From Mugil cephalus (lineage: Eukaryota; Chordata; Actinopteri; Mugiliformes; Mugilidae), in the NCBI RefSeq assembly GCF_022458985.1, contig NC_061789.1, positions 15,718,357-15,782,356 on the forward strand: a stretch of 64,000 nt of DNA. Direction: 5' to 3'. This document shows positions 1 through 10,345 of this stretch, in pieces (positions within the stretch are counted from its first letter, which is position 1; the number at the start of each line of letters is the position of its first letter). The translations under genes were made by a program, and so were the position numbers. The notes below the pieces were generated by a model that was given only the letters and a program-made list of their open reading frames with translations, ran no database searches and had not been told where the DNA came from.

Positions 1-303
1 TGAACTTATTAGAGCCTGAAGAGTTAAGGAAACTATGGCCAGTAAAACAAATATTGCTATGCTGACAATGCGTGGACTCAGGCGCTAAGTTTTTATTTAC
101 CACAGTGCAGTGAAAAAAAATACTGTTAAACAACTGTGTTCTATCTGCTGCGTCTGCACCTTGACTGGAGCTGATATGAGTTAAGATGCTGTACAGCTTT
201 GTGGGTGACCTTAGAAGCTCCAACACCCTTGTTTCCTCTGTGGTTTCTTGGTCAAAGGACCATCATGTCAACTGAAAAAATCCCGATCATAAGAGAGAAT
301 TAC

Positions 304-366
<63 letters not shown>

Positions 367-445
367 GGCTTAAATCATCTTAGATCTTAAAAATAGCAAA
401 ATATGTCAAGAATAGGCAAAAGACAACATCTGCGAACATTTCGAT
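1..445. other. 3' flank of alpha1, no gene seen
   Basis: No coding sequence is recognised here. It is the region beyond the 3' end of the first alpha-globin gene and contains one AAT microsatellite. I see no globin-like sequence to its left, so the array may begin here, or another unit may lie outside the window. Confidence 0.5.
305..366. repeat. (AAT)n microsatellite
   Basis: About 20 uninterrupted AAT repeats lie just beyond the alpha1 poly(A) site. The long isoleucine run read through it is a repeat artefact, not a protein. Similar TTA/AAT tracts recur at 2154-2226 and 24715-24795. Confidence 0.97.
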
Positions 446-544
446 TTTATTCAATATTCATCATGGGATGCCCAAGTTGGTCTTTGACATTTCTGTGGAT
501 GGCATGCTGCATTTTTGCACTACATGCGTTTGGATCGCTGGATT

Positions 545-1320
545 TTAGCGATATCTCTCGGCCAGAGCCAGAGCCACGTTCTGCAGGAACTTGTCGACGG
601 AGACATGAACCTCTGGAGTGAAGTCTGCAGGGAATAACATGCCCAACACCAAGATGATGTTGTGGGCCAGGATCTGTTGAATGAGAAACACACATGTAAA
701 GTCAGGAACAAGCACCTCTGCATATTGAACGGTAAAAAATAAAAAAAATAAAAAATAAAGAGAGAGGGAAACTGTGTAATTGACTGTGACATATCTTCAC
801 CTCTGAGCAAAATATAAACCATACAGCCTATTTGGTCGTTTACAACTCTCGCCTAATAATGATCTAAGCTGTCAGTATTTAAAAACTAGTTTGGTGCATT
901 GATCGTTCCTTCAGCTTACCCTGAAGTTGGCAGGGTCCACTCTGAGCTTGAAGGCATGCAGCTCACTGAGGCTGGACAGACCACCAGTAAGGTCATCAAT
1001 CTTTCCCACGGCGTCTCCAACTGCACCCATGATGGTTGCACCATGCTTTTTCACCTGAGGAGAGCTAGGGCTCAGATCAGTCCAGTGCGAAAAGTAGGTC
1101 TTGGTCTGAGGATACGAGGTCAGCATCCTGTTAAAACGAGGATGAACAAGGTGAAAATAGAACAATGTTATTAAGGAATAAAATGAAATGATATTAAGTG
1201 TATGTATTAAAGAAAGAAAACCAACCTGCCGAGAGCCTCAGCTCCAATTTCAGCGGACTTCGGGGCCGCTTTGGCCCAGAAAGCCTTCACCACGGACTTG
1301 TCTTTTCCAGAGAGACTCAT
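545..1320 (-). CDS. alpha-globin 1 (divergent unit-1 copy)
   Basis: This encodes an alpha subunit of the red-cell haemoglobin tetramer (heme O2 carrier). Coding exons on the minus strand are 1226-1320, 920-1127 and 545-673 (95, 208 and 129 bases), with GT-AG introns at the vertebrate globin positions (codon split AG|G, then phase 0 after Asn-Phe-Arg). The predicted product has 143 residues including Met. Distal His60 (VKKHG) and proximal His89 (SELHAF) are present and it ends AERYR. It differs from the other four alphas by AAPK in helix A, SPSSPQ near the CD region and LGM instead of CAM in exon 3. An AATAAA lies at 446-451 on the minus strand. It is divergently paired with beta1. The family call is certain; expression stage is not readable. 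Confidence 0.97.
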
Positions 1321-2005
1321 GACTGCGTTTTCTTCAAGTAACACTGTTATGAAAATGCAGGTGAGGACGATTTCTAACTGTCCTTTTTTATATGAAACCA
1401 AACTGCACTACACCCAGTATCAAACCACACCTCCATGATGGGAATGACCAAAAGAAGGTTCTGGAGATTAACCACTCCCTGTCCTGAGATATATCTTTTA
1501 TTAACCTGTTAATTTAACATAATAACTAAATAATAAATATGTAGCATATATTAAGAATGACAAAATGGGCTTCCCGGTGGACAATATACATCACATCAGA
1601 AAATAACTATTGAACGTATTCATTAGTCATGAAATTATTAAGACTTGTCTATTTCTGTTTTGATTTAGTTTCTTTTAATTTTGGGTTCAACAAATATGTA
1701 AAAGGTCCATCCAGGTGATTTCTAAGCATGTTATTAGTCTTTGCGGTCTTTCTTTGGTTAAAAAAAAGATTAAAAAAAGGAGAAAAAAGAAACAAAAAAA
1801 AACATAATAATAATAAGTGCAGTACTGACAATGTTCCGATCTGACTCACTGTGGGGAGCAACCCATTTTCTGAGCTCTGCGCCAATCAGGTGCTTCCTAG
1901 GCTGGGAGGTGTGGCAATTAGAAAGTAATAAAAACCTGCAAGAGACTGATATTTGCGAAAGGATTGCGATCAGATTTTCTGAAAGAACTCCTCAACGTCG
2001 TCAAC
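1321..2005. promoter_or_regulatory. Bidirectional alpha1/beta1 promoter region
   Basis: The 685 bp between the two start codons serves both genes. On the minus strand (alpha1) there is a TATA box (TATAAAAAA, 1384-1392) and two GGTGT/CACC-type boxes near 1409-1433. On the plus strand (beta1) the order is a perfect TGACTCA (1842-1848), CCAAT (1882-1886), GGAGGTGTGG (1905-1914, CACC box in reverse) and an AT-rich TATA-like TAATAAAAAC (1926-1935) about 70 bp before the ATG. The perfect AP-1/NF-E2 core is unique to this copy. Confidence 0.8.
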
Positions 2006-2188
2006 ATGGTCGAGTGGACAGATGCAGAGCGCACCGCTATCACAGCCCTGTGGGGAAATCTCGATGTGGGCGAAGTTGGACCCCAGGCTCTGTCCAGGTG
2101 ACTTGTCTTTTATTGTATTCACTCTGATATTATATTAATTCACTTTTTTAAACATTATTATTATTATTATTATTGTTATTATTATTAC

Positions 2189-2225
<37 letters not shown>

Positions 2226-2699
2226 TAATCTTGGATCATATTGTTTCAGGCTTCTGATTGTGTATCCCTGGACTCAGAGACACTTTGCGTCCTTCGGCAA
2301 CTTGTCCACCAGCGCTGACATCATCGGAAACCCTAAAGTGGCCCAGCACGGCAAGACAGTGATGGGTGGGCTGGAAAATGCCGTGAAGAACTTGGACAAC
2401 ATCAAGAGTGCCTATGCCAGCCTCAGCGTTATGCACTCTGAGAAGCTTCACGTGGATCCTGATAACTTCAGGGTAAGTCACTGCTGATGTCATGTCTTAT
2501 TTTCATCATTCTGATCTTTTCATCCATTGTCTTTAATGACGTTCTCATACGTTCTTTCTCATCGCAGGCTCTTGCTGAAATCATCAGTGTGTGTGTTGCT
2601 GCCAAGTTTGGCCCCAGCGTCTTCACCCCTGGAGTCCAGGAGGCCTGGCAGAAGTTCCTGGGTGCGGTGGTCTCTGCTCTGGGCAGACAGTACCACTGA
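2006..2699 (+). CDS. beta-globin 1 (divergent unit-1 copy)
   Basis: This encodes a beta subunit of haemoglobin. Coding exons are 2006-2097, 2250-2472 and 2568-2699 (92, 223 and 132 bases), exactly the vertebrate beta pattern, giving 148 residues including Met. Distal His64 (VAQHG) and proximal His93 (MHSEK) are present. Ser at F9, Glu after it and the C-terminal QYH are the residues associated with Bohr/Root behaviour in fish haemoglobins. It differs from the other betas by [17 protein letters not shown] in exon 1, STSADII in exon 2 and SVMH before the proximal His. It stops with TGA, the others with TAA. AATAAA is at 2794-2799. Intron 1 contains a long TTA microsatellite. The shared exon-3 residues LGAVV and 3'UTR link it to beta4. 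Confidence 0.97.
2154..2226. repeat. (TTA)n microsatellite in beta1 intron 1
   Basis: A slightly interrupted TTA/TTG run fills the middle of intron 1 of beta1. The same type of repeat occupies the same position in beta5 but not in beta2-beta4, which have T-rich or CTT-rich tracts there. Confidence 0.95.
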
Positions 2700-2867
2700 G
2701 GGTCTGGAGAGACTCATTTGTGTGCAGCAGTCTTTAAAGCAGTATCTAAAAATTCCTCATCTACTGCATTGAGGCTGTTGCACAAATGCACCTAATAAAA
2801 CTCATATTAAACAAACCTCTGTGTGTATGATCATTTGTATATTGTGATTTATTATTCATTGCTTGAT

Positions 2868-3004
2868 TTCAGAATCCGAATCAGAATCAGCTCTATTGGC
2901 CAGGTATGTGAACACACACAAGGAATTTGACTCCGCTCACTTTGCTCAATGGTTCAACAAAATAATAATAATAATAATAAAACAACAACAACAACAACAA
3001 CAAC
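2868..3004 (+). repeat. Teleost interspersed repeat piece plus AAT/ACA microsatellite
   Basis: The stretch TCAGAATCAGCTCTATTGGC through AAGGAATTTGACTCC is the start of a repeat that I recognise as very common in fish genomes. It is followed by about six AAT and eight ACA repeats (2960-3004). There is no coding content. The family name is not assigned. Confidence 0.6.
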
Positions 3005-3239
3005 ACTTGAATAAGCATAAAAATAGAACGTACGAATTTACCTTGTGGCCTATTTTACTTCAGTGATGTAGTCTACACAAATACCCATAGACAGTTACAA
3101 TGAAGGTTTAATTTAGTTAGAAGGACAACCAAACTTTTCCTTTGTTCTATCCCTATTAAATCCACACTTTCATTCAGTGAGAATCTTATTAGCCCACCAG
3201 TCCACTACAACGGTTATATAGTTACTGAGCTGTGACTAG

Positions 3240-3860
3240 GAATATAGTTAACCCAGGCAGTAACCAGACCGAAAAGCAACGCAAATTTCGGTGCTTAATT
3301 TCGGTGCAACTGAATATTTAGTCACATGTAGCGTCAGGTCAGCTTTTCACCTGCATGGATGGAAGTGACCCTTCAAAATGCCTGGTTGTAAGCTTGGCTG
3401 TAATTCAGCTCAAGAGATGCAGACTGCCACAAGCGATCGAAGGAGGTAGCTTATTGTACAAGGGAGGTAACACCTCGAATTTGATTAGACATCTGACGAC
3501 GCATAGCATTTGTTTAAAAGCCGAGAAACGTACCGTAACTTACTGATGCTAATGCTAAATTAATACTGCTGAAACTTTAAAGCTTGGTTGCTAGGTGTTT
3601 TTGAAACACGTAAAACTTTAAAGATGATTGAAAGTACTGCAAAATCTTGTGATTTTTTTTTAAATTTATTTATTTTTTATGTTCTCTGGGTTCTGTATGT
3701 GCTTTGTATTTCTTCTGGTTTCAATACACTGCTGTTTTTATTATGGTAAACATAACAGTTGCAAAAATAAAAAGGCACCGTTTTTGGACTAAGTTTGTAT
3801 GTTTTCCATTCTTCCATTTGGCACTGTTTTAAAGGTACCGGTTTGGCACATGTAGCCTAT
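3240..3860 (+). mobile_element. Remnant of a hAT-like DNA transposon (BED-finger scrap)
   Basis: The reading SLLYKGGNTSNLIRHLTTHS (3433-3510) resembles the second half of a BED zinc finger (a Gly-Asn-Thr-Ser-Asn-Leu stretch followed by His-x4-His), as found at the start of hAT transposases. It is flanked by GGTGC/GGCACC-rich sequence reminiscent of hAT ends near 3285-3310 and 3770-3855. No catalytic domain remains and no clear target duplication was found. Boundaries are approximate. Confidence 0.45.
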
Positions 3861-3894
3861 ACCGCTAAAACCTAACCTTAACTATCCCCTGCCC

Positions 3895-4730
3895 TGTGAA
3901 CTTAGATCTAAATGTGGGTATACGATAGCCAATAGGCTATAGCAGTATATAAACTGGTCTTATTATAAAGGAAGATTTGATCGTAGCCTCAGAAAATATG
4001 AAGCTGATCAACCATATTTTGCCATTTGAGATGACAGATGTCAAAAAGGAATATACAGGGGGATATTACATTGTGCCACGTGGATACAGGCATATGTGTA
4101 TATAAAGATACAGTACACACATATATGTGTATGTATATGTATGTAGGTTGTATAGCATATGTAGACATCAAATAATATATTAATAATATATTATTACGCC
4201 TTTTGAACATGGGTTAAGCATGATCAGTGGCCATAATTTTGTGGTTTAAGTTGTTGATATTGTTTCTTTTTTGCAGCATTGATTACTGCTTCTTTTATAT
4301 ATTCTTTTTAATTCTGTTAAAAATAAAGATCTTCCAATCAAATCAAAACAAATCAAACGTATCCATGTCTACTCTAATCTAGTCTAATCAGTGAATGGGA
4401 TCATCTGAAATAAATGATAACATTGCATCAAAAATCATGTACCAAAAGCTAAGAATATTTGTCAATTCACTCCAAGTGTCAGTAGATCTACTTATCTTTC
4501 ATGTCCAGCCTGATCATGCCTGAAAAGTTGACCAGAACGTCACTTGGGCAAAATGTCTTTTTTCATAAATCTATGGAGCATTATTAGGCTTCTAAATTAA
4601 AATGAACTACCTAAAACTAAATCCTGTTACACAAAGTTATCATGTGTAGGCTATAACCTTTGTCGTAGACCCTTCTGCTGTTTGCACACATTTATATATC
4701 TGAACTGATGATAAATAAACAAGCCTCTCT
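3895..4730. repeat. Unit-1 version of the duplicated globin spacer
   Basis: This segment aligns by eye with spacer segments of the other units. It contains the GCCAATAGGC...TATATAAAC motif (3928-3955), ATGAAGCTG(A/G)T(C/T)AACCATAT, a block on TGTCCAGCCTG.TCATG.CTGAAAAGTTGAC (4503-4535), and ATCTATGGAGCATTATTA. It shows that unit 1 shares ancestry with units 2-5 outside the genes, although more diverged. No gene is present. Confidence 0.6.
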
Positions 4731-4732
4731 AA

Positions 4733-4880
4733 CCATAGACTTCATAAATATGGATGGCAGAACAGCTCCTCTTAAGTGAAGCCAAATCAAGTAGAGCTCC
4801 CCCGAATGACTGGCTGCAGTAGTCTATAGCTCACCAGCGCCACCTCCTCCCCGTTAGTGGATGGATCTTGGGCCAAAATA
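4733..4880. repeat. Dispersed teleost repeat (CATAGACTTCATAAATATGGATG type)
   Basis: The sequence from CCATAGACTTCATAAATATG to GTTAGTGGATGGATCTTGGG resembles a short non-coding repeat I know to be frequent in fish DNA. A related piece in reverse orientation may be present near 25805-25910. It has no coding capacity; the family is not named. Confidence 0.45.
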
Positions 4881-5245
4881 AAACACTAAAATACACAACA
4901 AGTACTCTGTTTTGTTTGTTTGTTTTGTTAATCATGATTCCTGTCATTTTTTGCAGTTAAAATAGTGTTGAATATTACTTGATGAATTATCAATGTGAAA
5001 AAAGTTTCGTTTCGGTTATTTATTTGACCCTATGGAAACAAATTTCGAAATAATAGTGACCACCAGTTGCCATGTCAACTGCTCAACAAGTGAAAGAGTT
5101 GTAAAAAAAATAATCTTTTAAAATAAGTATATAACCCAGTATTTTCTTATAACCGGTGGAGGTAGAGCAGAGCGTATGAAATGAAAAGCGAGTGTGGTCG
5201 GTCACGTCGTGGCTCCGTGTATGGAGCCATAACACTGACTTTAAT

Positions 5246-5366
5246 ACTTGGCCTTGAAAACAGAATTTTTGACATTGAAAAAGTAATTTGTCATTGTAAA
5301 TAATATTTGTCATTGCAACAAAAGTATTGATACTAACACTAGTATTGGCATTGAAAAATGTTCAAC
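5246..5366. repeat. Degenerate 19-bp minisatellite, unit-1 copy
   Basis: About six diverged units of roughly 19 bases share the core CATTGAAAA or CATTGTAA (for example TTGTCATTGTAAATAATAT). The array follows the string GGAGCCATAACACTGAC. Homologous arrays lie at 10962-11060, 14892-15010 and 22118-22245. An inverted, related stretch occurs at 5880-6065. Confidence 0.65.
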
Positions 5367-5399
5367 TGATACACCTATATTATATTCATATTATTATAA

Positions 5400-5882
5400 A
5401 TATACAACAATCTTACACTTTAAATAATCTGTTTGCACAATATGCTTATGTACAAAGTATGCACTAGTTTAGTAACATTAGGTGGCTACTGTTTATTATT
5501 TATTCACTGTTTAATGCTCACTTTGTCTGTATTTTGTAACGCCTAATTTATCATCTGCCATTTCCTCTAATGAAGATTATGTTATAGTTCCTGTTTATAG
5601 TCTACTTGCTTTTAACACACAAATCCATCTGTAGAATATGTTCATAGTACCTCAATCAATCATTTTGTTTTTTTTTTCTTACTCATCTACATATATATAG
5701 TCTCACTTGTACATAGGTTTCATCTATAAATATTTTCCATACGCCATAAAATCAACCTGTACCATACTGTTTATATACCAAACAATTTATGCTGCACGCA
5801 CTTATTGCTTTTTGCAATTCTGGTTAGTTGCTAAACTGCATTTTGTAGGTCTGTACCTGTACATGTGTAATGACAATAAATA
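5400..5882 (+). repeat. Interspersed repeat ending in the TGTAATGACAATAAA tail
   Basis: This is an AT-rich, non-coding repeat. Its 3' part (TTGCAATTCTGGTTAGTTGC, then CTGTACCTGTACATGTGTAATGACAATAAA) is the characteristic end of a repeat seen very widely in fish. A minus-strand copy is at 47836-48290 and a partial one at 33045-33320. It splits the minisatellite block of spacer 1 in two. Confidence 0.55.
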
Positions 5883-6063
5883 AAAACATTGAAACTGAAA
5901 AAAACCTTGAAAGTGAAAATGAGTGAGACTGAATAAAAATAAAAATAAAAAAAGTTAAAAAGGCAGACACTGATGGACATGAAGAAGAAATCTGAAGACT
6001 GACATTGAAAGACAGATAATAACATAAATATAATATATGTCATGTTGAACATTTTTATTGCCA

Positions 6064-7680
6064 ATGCTTGTTTCAGTATGAAGTCAGCTTTTTTTACAAT
6101 TGAAAATATATTATTTTTTAGTGCCAAATATTAAAGTCAGTGTTCTGACTCCATACATGCGTGGCTACACTCTCGGACTGTACTGGTCAGACTCTGCCTC
6201 CAAAGTCGCAAGAGGGCGCTGCCTCTATCCTCGGGAAAATAGGGTCAGTTTGACCAGTCATCTGAAATTAGTATCATGTGCCAAAAGCTAAGGATATTTG
6301 CCAGTTCAGCCTGGTCATGACCGAAAATTTGACGAAAACATTACTCTCTTATCTGAACTGGTGATGAATAAACAAGCATCTAAGCCTCTTTATATTGGAG
6401 AAAAGGAATAATTCTTCTTTGTTGTCAGAATAACAGCCTATAAGCAGGAGGCCAGACTCACATAGCGAGTGCAAGTGAAAGTGATAAAAGACAGACATCG
6501 AACTTTGCTATCATATCATAAAAGGTTCGTCACAACATTAAATGAAGTCATTCTGAAATATTTGTTGAAATCATCCAAAAGTAACAATGCCTCAAATCAA
6601 CATATCAGTGAAACACAATGTTTACGTCAGCTACAACACAATGGAGAGTCATCCTTTGTGACACCTACCCAGCACAATTCGTTTTTCACAAGAGCAATGA
6701 GCACTGTCATACTTTTCAAGATGGCAAAGCTTCAAAACTTCACCTACTGCATTGGTGTAAACGCAACTTTAAGAAAATCTCTGTTTCAACTCAGAAACTT
6801 AAAACAACGTATTAGTTTATTCACTGAAGAAAACGGATGTTATGTTGTCATATGAACCCTTTTCTTCTCTAGATCATCGAAGCAGCTGTTATTTATATCA
6901 TTTTTTATTCCAACCTGAGAGCACAACGTTTGTGTTTCTACTTAGATTTATCATTCTAGCAAGTTTTAAAGTTTGTCTTAACTTTAGACAGATTCAGTTC
7001 ACATCTTGTTCGTTCAAAAATCTAATATTTATTTTAAAATATGTCGAAAAGATGTACACAGGTTGGTACTGACATTGAACTACTGCACTCACTTAATGCC
7101 GTTGAGTCCGTTTGGAGACATTAAAGTTTTATCCAGCCACTGTTACATTAATTTGCTGATTTCATTTCTTTTCTTTGATGGAGAAATTGGGTTCTAACAT
7201 CCACCCATCCAAAACGCTTATTAGCCATAACGACGCTGGGGTTTAATTGCCTTTTGTAGAGTCGTATTTTAAAAGTATCACCATTTTCTTGTAATAATTC
7301 TACCTATTTTTTTTTTTTTTTTTAAAATTTTAAAAAAAAAATTTATGTCTGCAGGCAGTAGCTATATGTTTTCTTCTCCACCACCCCTAATCCTGCCCCG
7401 TCGATTACATTTATTAAGCGTAAAACTTGAATACAGAAGTTAAATTAACACTAACCACACATACAAACACCACACGAAGCCCGGTCAATTTATTATATTT
7501 TGGTTTTTGAAAACGCACTGAAGTTGCTTCTTTGAGTTAAACAGTTAAAGAAAAACCGAGATGTTTTATAGTAAGAGGTTCAGCTGGGTTATTATTTTAA
7601 TGCATCATACCATCATAAGAGACAACTCCGAAAGAAAAAAAACATCGCCAGTAAGGCTCATTTCATCTTCAATTTTTAAA
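6064..7680. other. Intergenic, mostly unassigned
   Basis: No gene is recognised between the spacer repeats and alpha2. A short block at 6305-6400 repeats the GCCTGGTCATGAC motif and the CTTATCTGAACTGGTGATGAATAAACA-type sequence of other spacers. A 128-codon open stretch at about 6469-6855 has no recognisable domain, no splice context and no copy in the other spacers, so I do not call it a gene. Confidence 0.5.
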
Positions 7681-7832
7681 ATATCAACATATGTCAAGAA
7701 TGGGCAAAAGACAACATCTGTGAACATTTCGATTTTATTCAATATTCATCATGGGATGCCCAAGTTGGGCTTTGACATTTCTGTGGATGGCATGCTGCAT
7801 TTTTGCACTACATGCGTTTGGATCGCTGGATT

Positions 7833-8600
7833 TTAGCGGTATCTCTCGGCCAGAGCCAGAGCCACGTTCTGCAGGAACTTGTCGACGGAGACATGAACCT
7901 CTGGAGTGAAGTCTGCAGGGAATAACATGGCACACACCAAGATGATGTTGTGGGCCAGGATCTGTTGAATGAGAAACACACATGTTAAGTCAGGAACAAA
8001 CACCTTTACATATTGAACGGTAAAAAACAAAGCAAGAGAAACTGTGTAATTGATTGTTACATATCTTCACATTTGAGATTTTATGAGCAAAATAAAAACC
8101 ATACAGCCTATTTGGTCGTTTATAACTCTCGCCTTATAATGATCTAAGCTGTCAATATTTAAAAACTAGTTTGGTTCATTGATCGTTCCTTCAGCTTACC
8201 CTGAAGTTGGCAGGGTCCACTCTGAGCTTGAAGGCATGCAGCTCGCTGAGGCTGGACAGACCACCAGTAAGGTCATCAATCTTTCCCACGGCGTCTCCAA
8301 CTGCAGCCATGATGGTTGCACCATGCTTTTTCACCTGAGCAGAGCCAGGGCTCAGATCATTCCAGTGCGAAAAGTAGGTCTTGGTCTGAGGATACGAGGT
8401 CAGCATCCTGTCAAAACGAGGATGAACGAGGTGAAAATAGAAGAATGTTATTAAGGAATAAAATGAAATGATATTAAGTGTATGTATTAAAGGAAGAAAA
8501 CCAACCTGCCAAGAGCCTCAGCTCCAATTTCAGCGGACTTTGAGGACGCTTTGGCCCAGAAAGCCTTCACCACGGACTTATCTTTTCCAGAGAGACTCAT
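7833..8600 (-). CDS. alpha-globin 2
   Basis: This is an adult-type alpha subunit of haemoglobin. Coding exons on the minus strand are 8506-8600, 8200-8407 and 7833-7961, encoding 143 residues. Helix A reads [13 protein letters not shown]; His60 and His89 bind and gate heme O2. It carries Asn in [12 protein letters not shown], where all other copies have Asp, and TPEVH in exon 3 as in alpha1 and alpha5. The start MSLSGKDK follows the fish alpha consensus. AATAAA is at 7734-7739 (minus). It is divergent from beta2 with 517 bp between start codons. Confidence 0.97.
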
Positions 8601-9117
8601 GTCTGCTTTTTCTTCAAGTAACACTGTTATGAAAATGCAGGTAAGGATGGTTTGTAACTGTCCTTTTTTATATGGAACCAAACTGCACCACACCCAGTAT
8701 CAAACCACACCTCCATGATGGAAATTGCCAAAAGACAGTTTTGGAGATAACCACTCCCTATTTTGAGATAGGCTATATATTTTTTATCAGTCTGTTGCCT
8801 TAACATAATAAAAAAACAGTTTCATTAGTTATGAAAATATTATTTTGGCGTTGTAATTTTTAAAATTTACTTCTATGTTTTGACTTTGACATATAGGGTT
8901 ATGCAGTGTTATTTTGTTTTTTTGAACCCGTCACCCCCAGTACTGGCAAGGTTCCGATCTGTGGGGAGCAACCCATTTTCTCTTCAGCTCTGCGCCAATC
9001 AGGTGCTTCCTAGGCTGGGAGGTGTGGCAATTAGAAATTAATAAAACCTGCAAGAGGCTAATATTTTCGAAAGGATTGCGATCAGATTTTCTGAAAGAAC
9101 TCCTTAACGTCGTCAAC
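8601..9117. promoter_or_regulatory. Bidirectional alpha2/beta2 promoter region
   Basis: The alpha2 TATA box is at 8664-8672 on the minus strand, with CACC-type boxes further out. The beta2 side has CCAAT at 8995-8999, GGAGGTGTGG at 9018-9027 and TTAATAAAA at 9038-9046. Compared with the other beta promoters, eight bases (GACTCGCT in the neighbours) are missing at about 8961, so the TGACTC(A/G) element is lost in this copy. Confidence 0.8.
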
Positions 9118-9747
9118 ATGGTCGAGTGGACAGATGCAGAGCGCAGCGCCATCACATCCCTGTGGGGAAAGCTCGATGTGGGCGAAATTGGACCGCAGGC
9201 TCTGTCCAGGTGACTTGTCTTTTATTGTATTTACTCTGATATTATACTAATTCACTTTTTTTAACCTTTTTTAAATTTTGATCTTGGATCATATTGTTTC
9301 AGGCTTTTGATTGTGTATCCCTGGACTCAGAGACACTTTGCGTCCTTCGGCAACTTGTCCAGCAATGCTGCCATCCTCGGAAACCCTAAGGTGGCCCAGC
9401 ACGGCAAGACAGTGATGGGTGGGCTGGAAAATGCCGTGAAGAACTTGGACAACATCAAGAGTGCCTATGCCAGCCTCAGCACTATGCACTCTGAGAAGCT
9501 TCACGTGGATCCTGATAACTTCAGGGTAAGTCACTGCTGATGTCTTATTTTCATCATTCTGATCTTTTCAACCACTGTCTTTAATGCCGTTCTAATGCGT
9601 TCTTTCTCATCGTAGGCTCTTGCTGAAATCATCAGTGTGTGTGTTGCTGCCAAGTTTGGCCCCAGCGTCTTCACCCCTGGAGCCCAGGAGGCCTGGCAGA
9701 AGTTCCTGGCTGTGGTGGTCTCTGCTCTGGGCAGACAGTACCACTAA
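9118..9747 (+). CDS. beta-globin 2
   Basis: This is a haemoglobin beta subunit of 148 residues. Exons are 9118-9209, 9303-9525 and 9616-9747. His64 and His93 are in place, with Ser at F9 and a C-terminal QYH. Exon 2 begins with TTG for Leu (CTTTTGATT) instead of CTG. Exon 3 reads PGAQEAW and FLAVVV, shared with beta5. Intron 1 is short (93 bp) and lacks a TTA microsatellite. AATAAA is at 9842-9847. Its distal promoter has a small deletion (see the promoter entry), which could alter expression relative to its twins; this is inference. Confidence 0.97.
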
Positions 9748-10079
9748 GGGTCTGGAGAGACTCTTTTGTGTGCAGCAGTCTTTTTTCCAGTATCTAAAAA
9801 TGTCTCGTCTACTGCACTGAAGCTGTTGCACAAATGCACCTAATAAAAGTCAAATTAATCAAACCTCTTTGTCTGTGATAATTTGTTTATTGTGAATATA
9901 ACTATATTTATTAATCATTGTGGGATTTCCTCTGTTGCTCGCTCTGCCTATGTTATTTCAATGATACACACAAATACCCATAAAGAGTCATAATGAGGGT
10001 GTTATATAGTTAGTTAGTGGTCTTGAAGTGTTTATTATTATTTTCTTCTTTTCTTTCACTTTGAAAAATTGCCAAGTGT

Positions 10080-10172
10080 TTTTCCCCACTGATCCTCAAA
10101 TATCCGATATGTCTCATTGTGAGCAACAACCCATCTTCTCATCGACTCTGCTCCAATCAGGTGCTTCTACCA
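10080..10172 (+). pseudogene. Fossil beta-globin promoter, unit 2
   Basis: This stretch aligns with the live beta promoters. CCCCACTGATCCTCAAATAT matches their CCCCCAGTACTGGCAATGTT region, GAGCAACAACCCATCTTCTC matches GAGCAACCCATTTTCTCTTC, and CTCTGCTCCAATCAGGTGCT is identical to that of beta3 and beta4. The CCAAT box survives. Homology ends after GGTGCTTCTA and no globin exon follows. It is in the same orientation as the live beta genes. Confidence 0.7.
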
Positions 10173-10345
10173 GTTCTGAGATGATGACTCTGCTGGACAT
10201 TTTCCTTTCAAAGGGAAACCAGCTTGATGTATTTTCATCTGCTTCACTAAGTTTCCTTGGAAGATCACTGCGTCTCCAATCCTTAAAAAAATCCCTGACT
10301 ATGTGCAAGTGTACCCTTAAGGATTGATGCTGGTTTGAAGGCATT
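10173..10345 (-). mobile_element. Tc1-like transposase DNA-binding scrap, unit 2
   Basis: On the minus strand the reading KDWRRSDLPRKLSEADEN followed by KMSSRVIISELVEA resembles the helix-turn-helix linker of Tc1-like transposases (the G/L-RPRKLS hook and the following helix). It is truncated on both sides, directly adjoining the fossil beta promoter. Homologous scraps are at 14053-14205 and 21304-21455. The assignment rests on motif resemblance only. Confidence 0.4.

Noticed and set aside
199-390. Protein with a long isoleucine run, and the leucine-run frame at 2173-2487
   Set aside because: These are translations of AAT/TTA microsatellites, the second running from intron into beta1 exon 2.
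447-695. Open frames overlapping each alpha exon 3 and exon 2 in other frames or on the opposite strand, repeated in all five units
   Set aside because: They recur because the globin exons recur. The true alpha frame has correct splice sites and full family homology, so these are shadows.
6469-6855. 128-codon open stretch in spacer 1
   Set aside because: There is no recognisable domain, no ATG at its beginning, no splice context and no counterpart in other spacers; AT-rich DNA allows such a length by chance.
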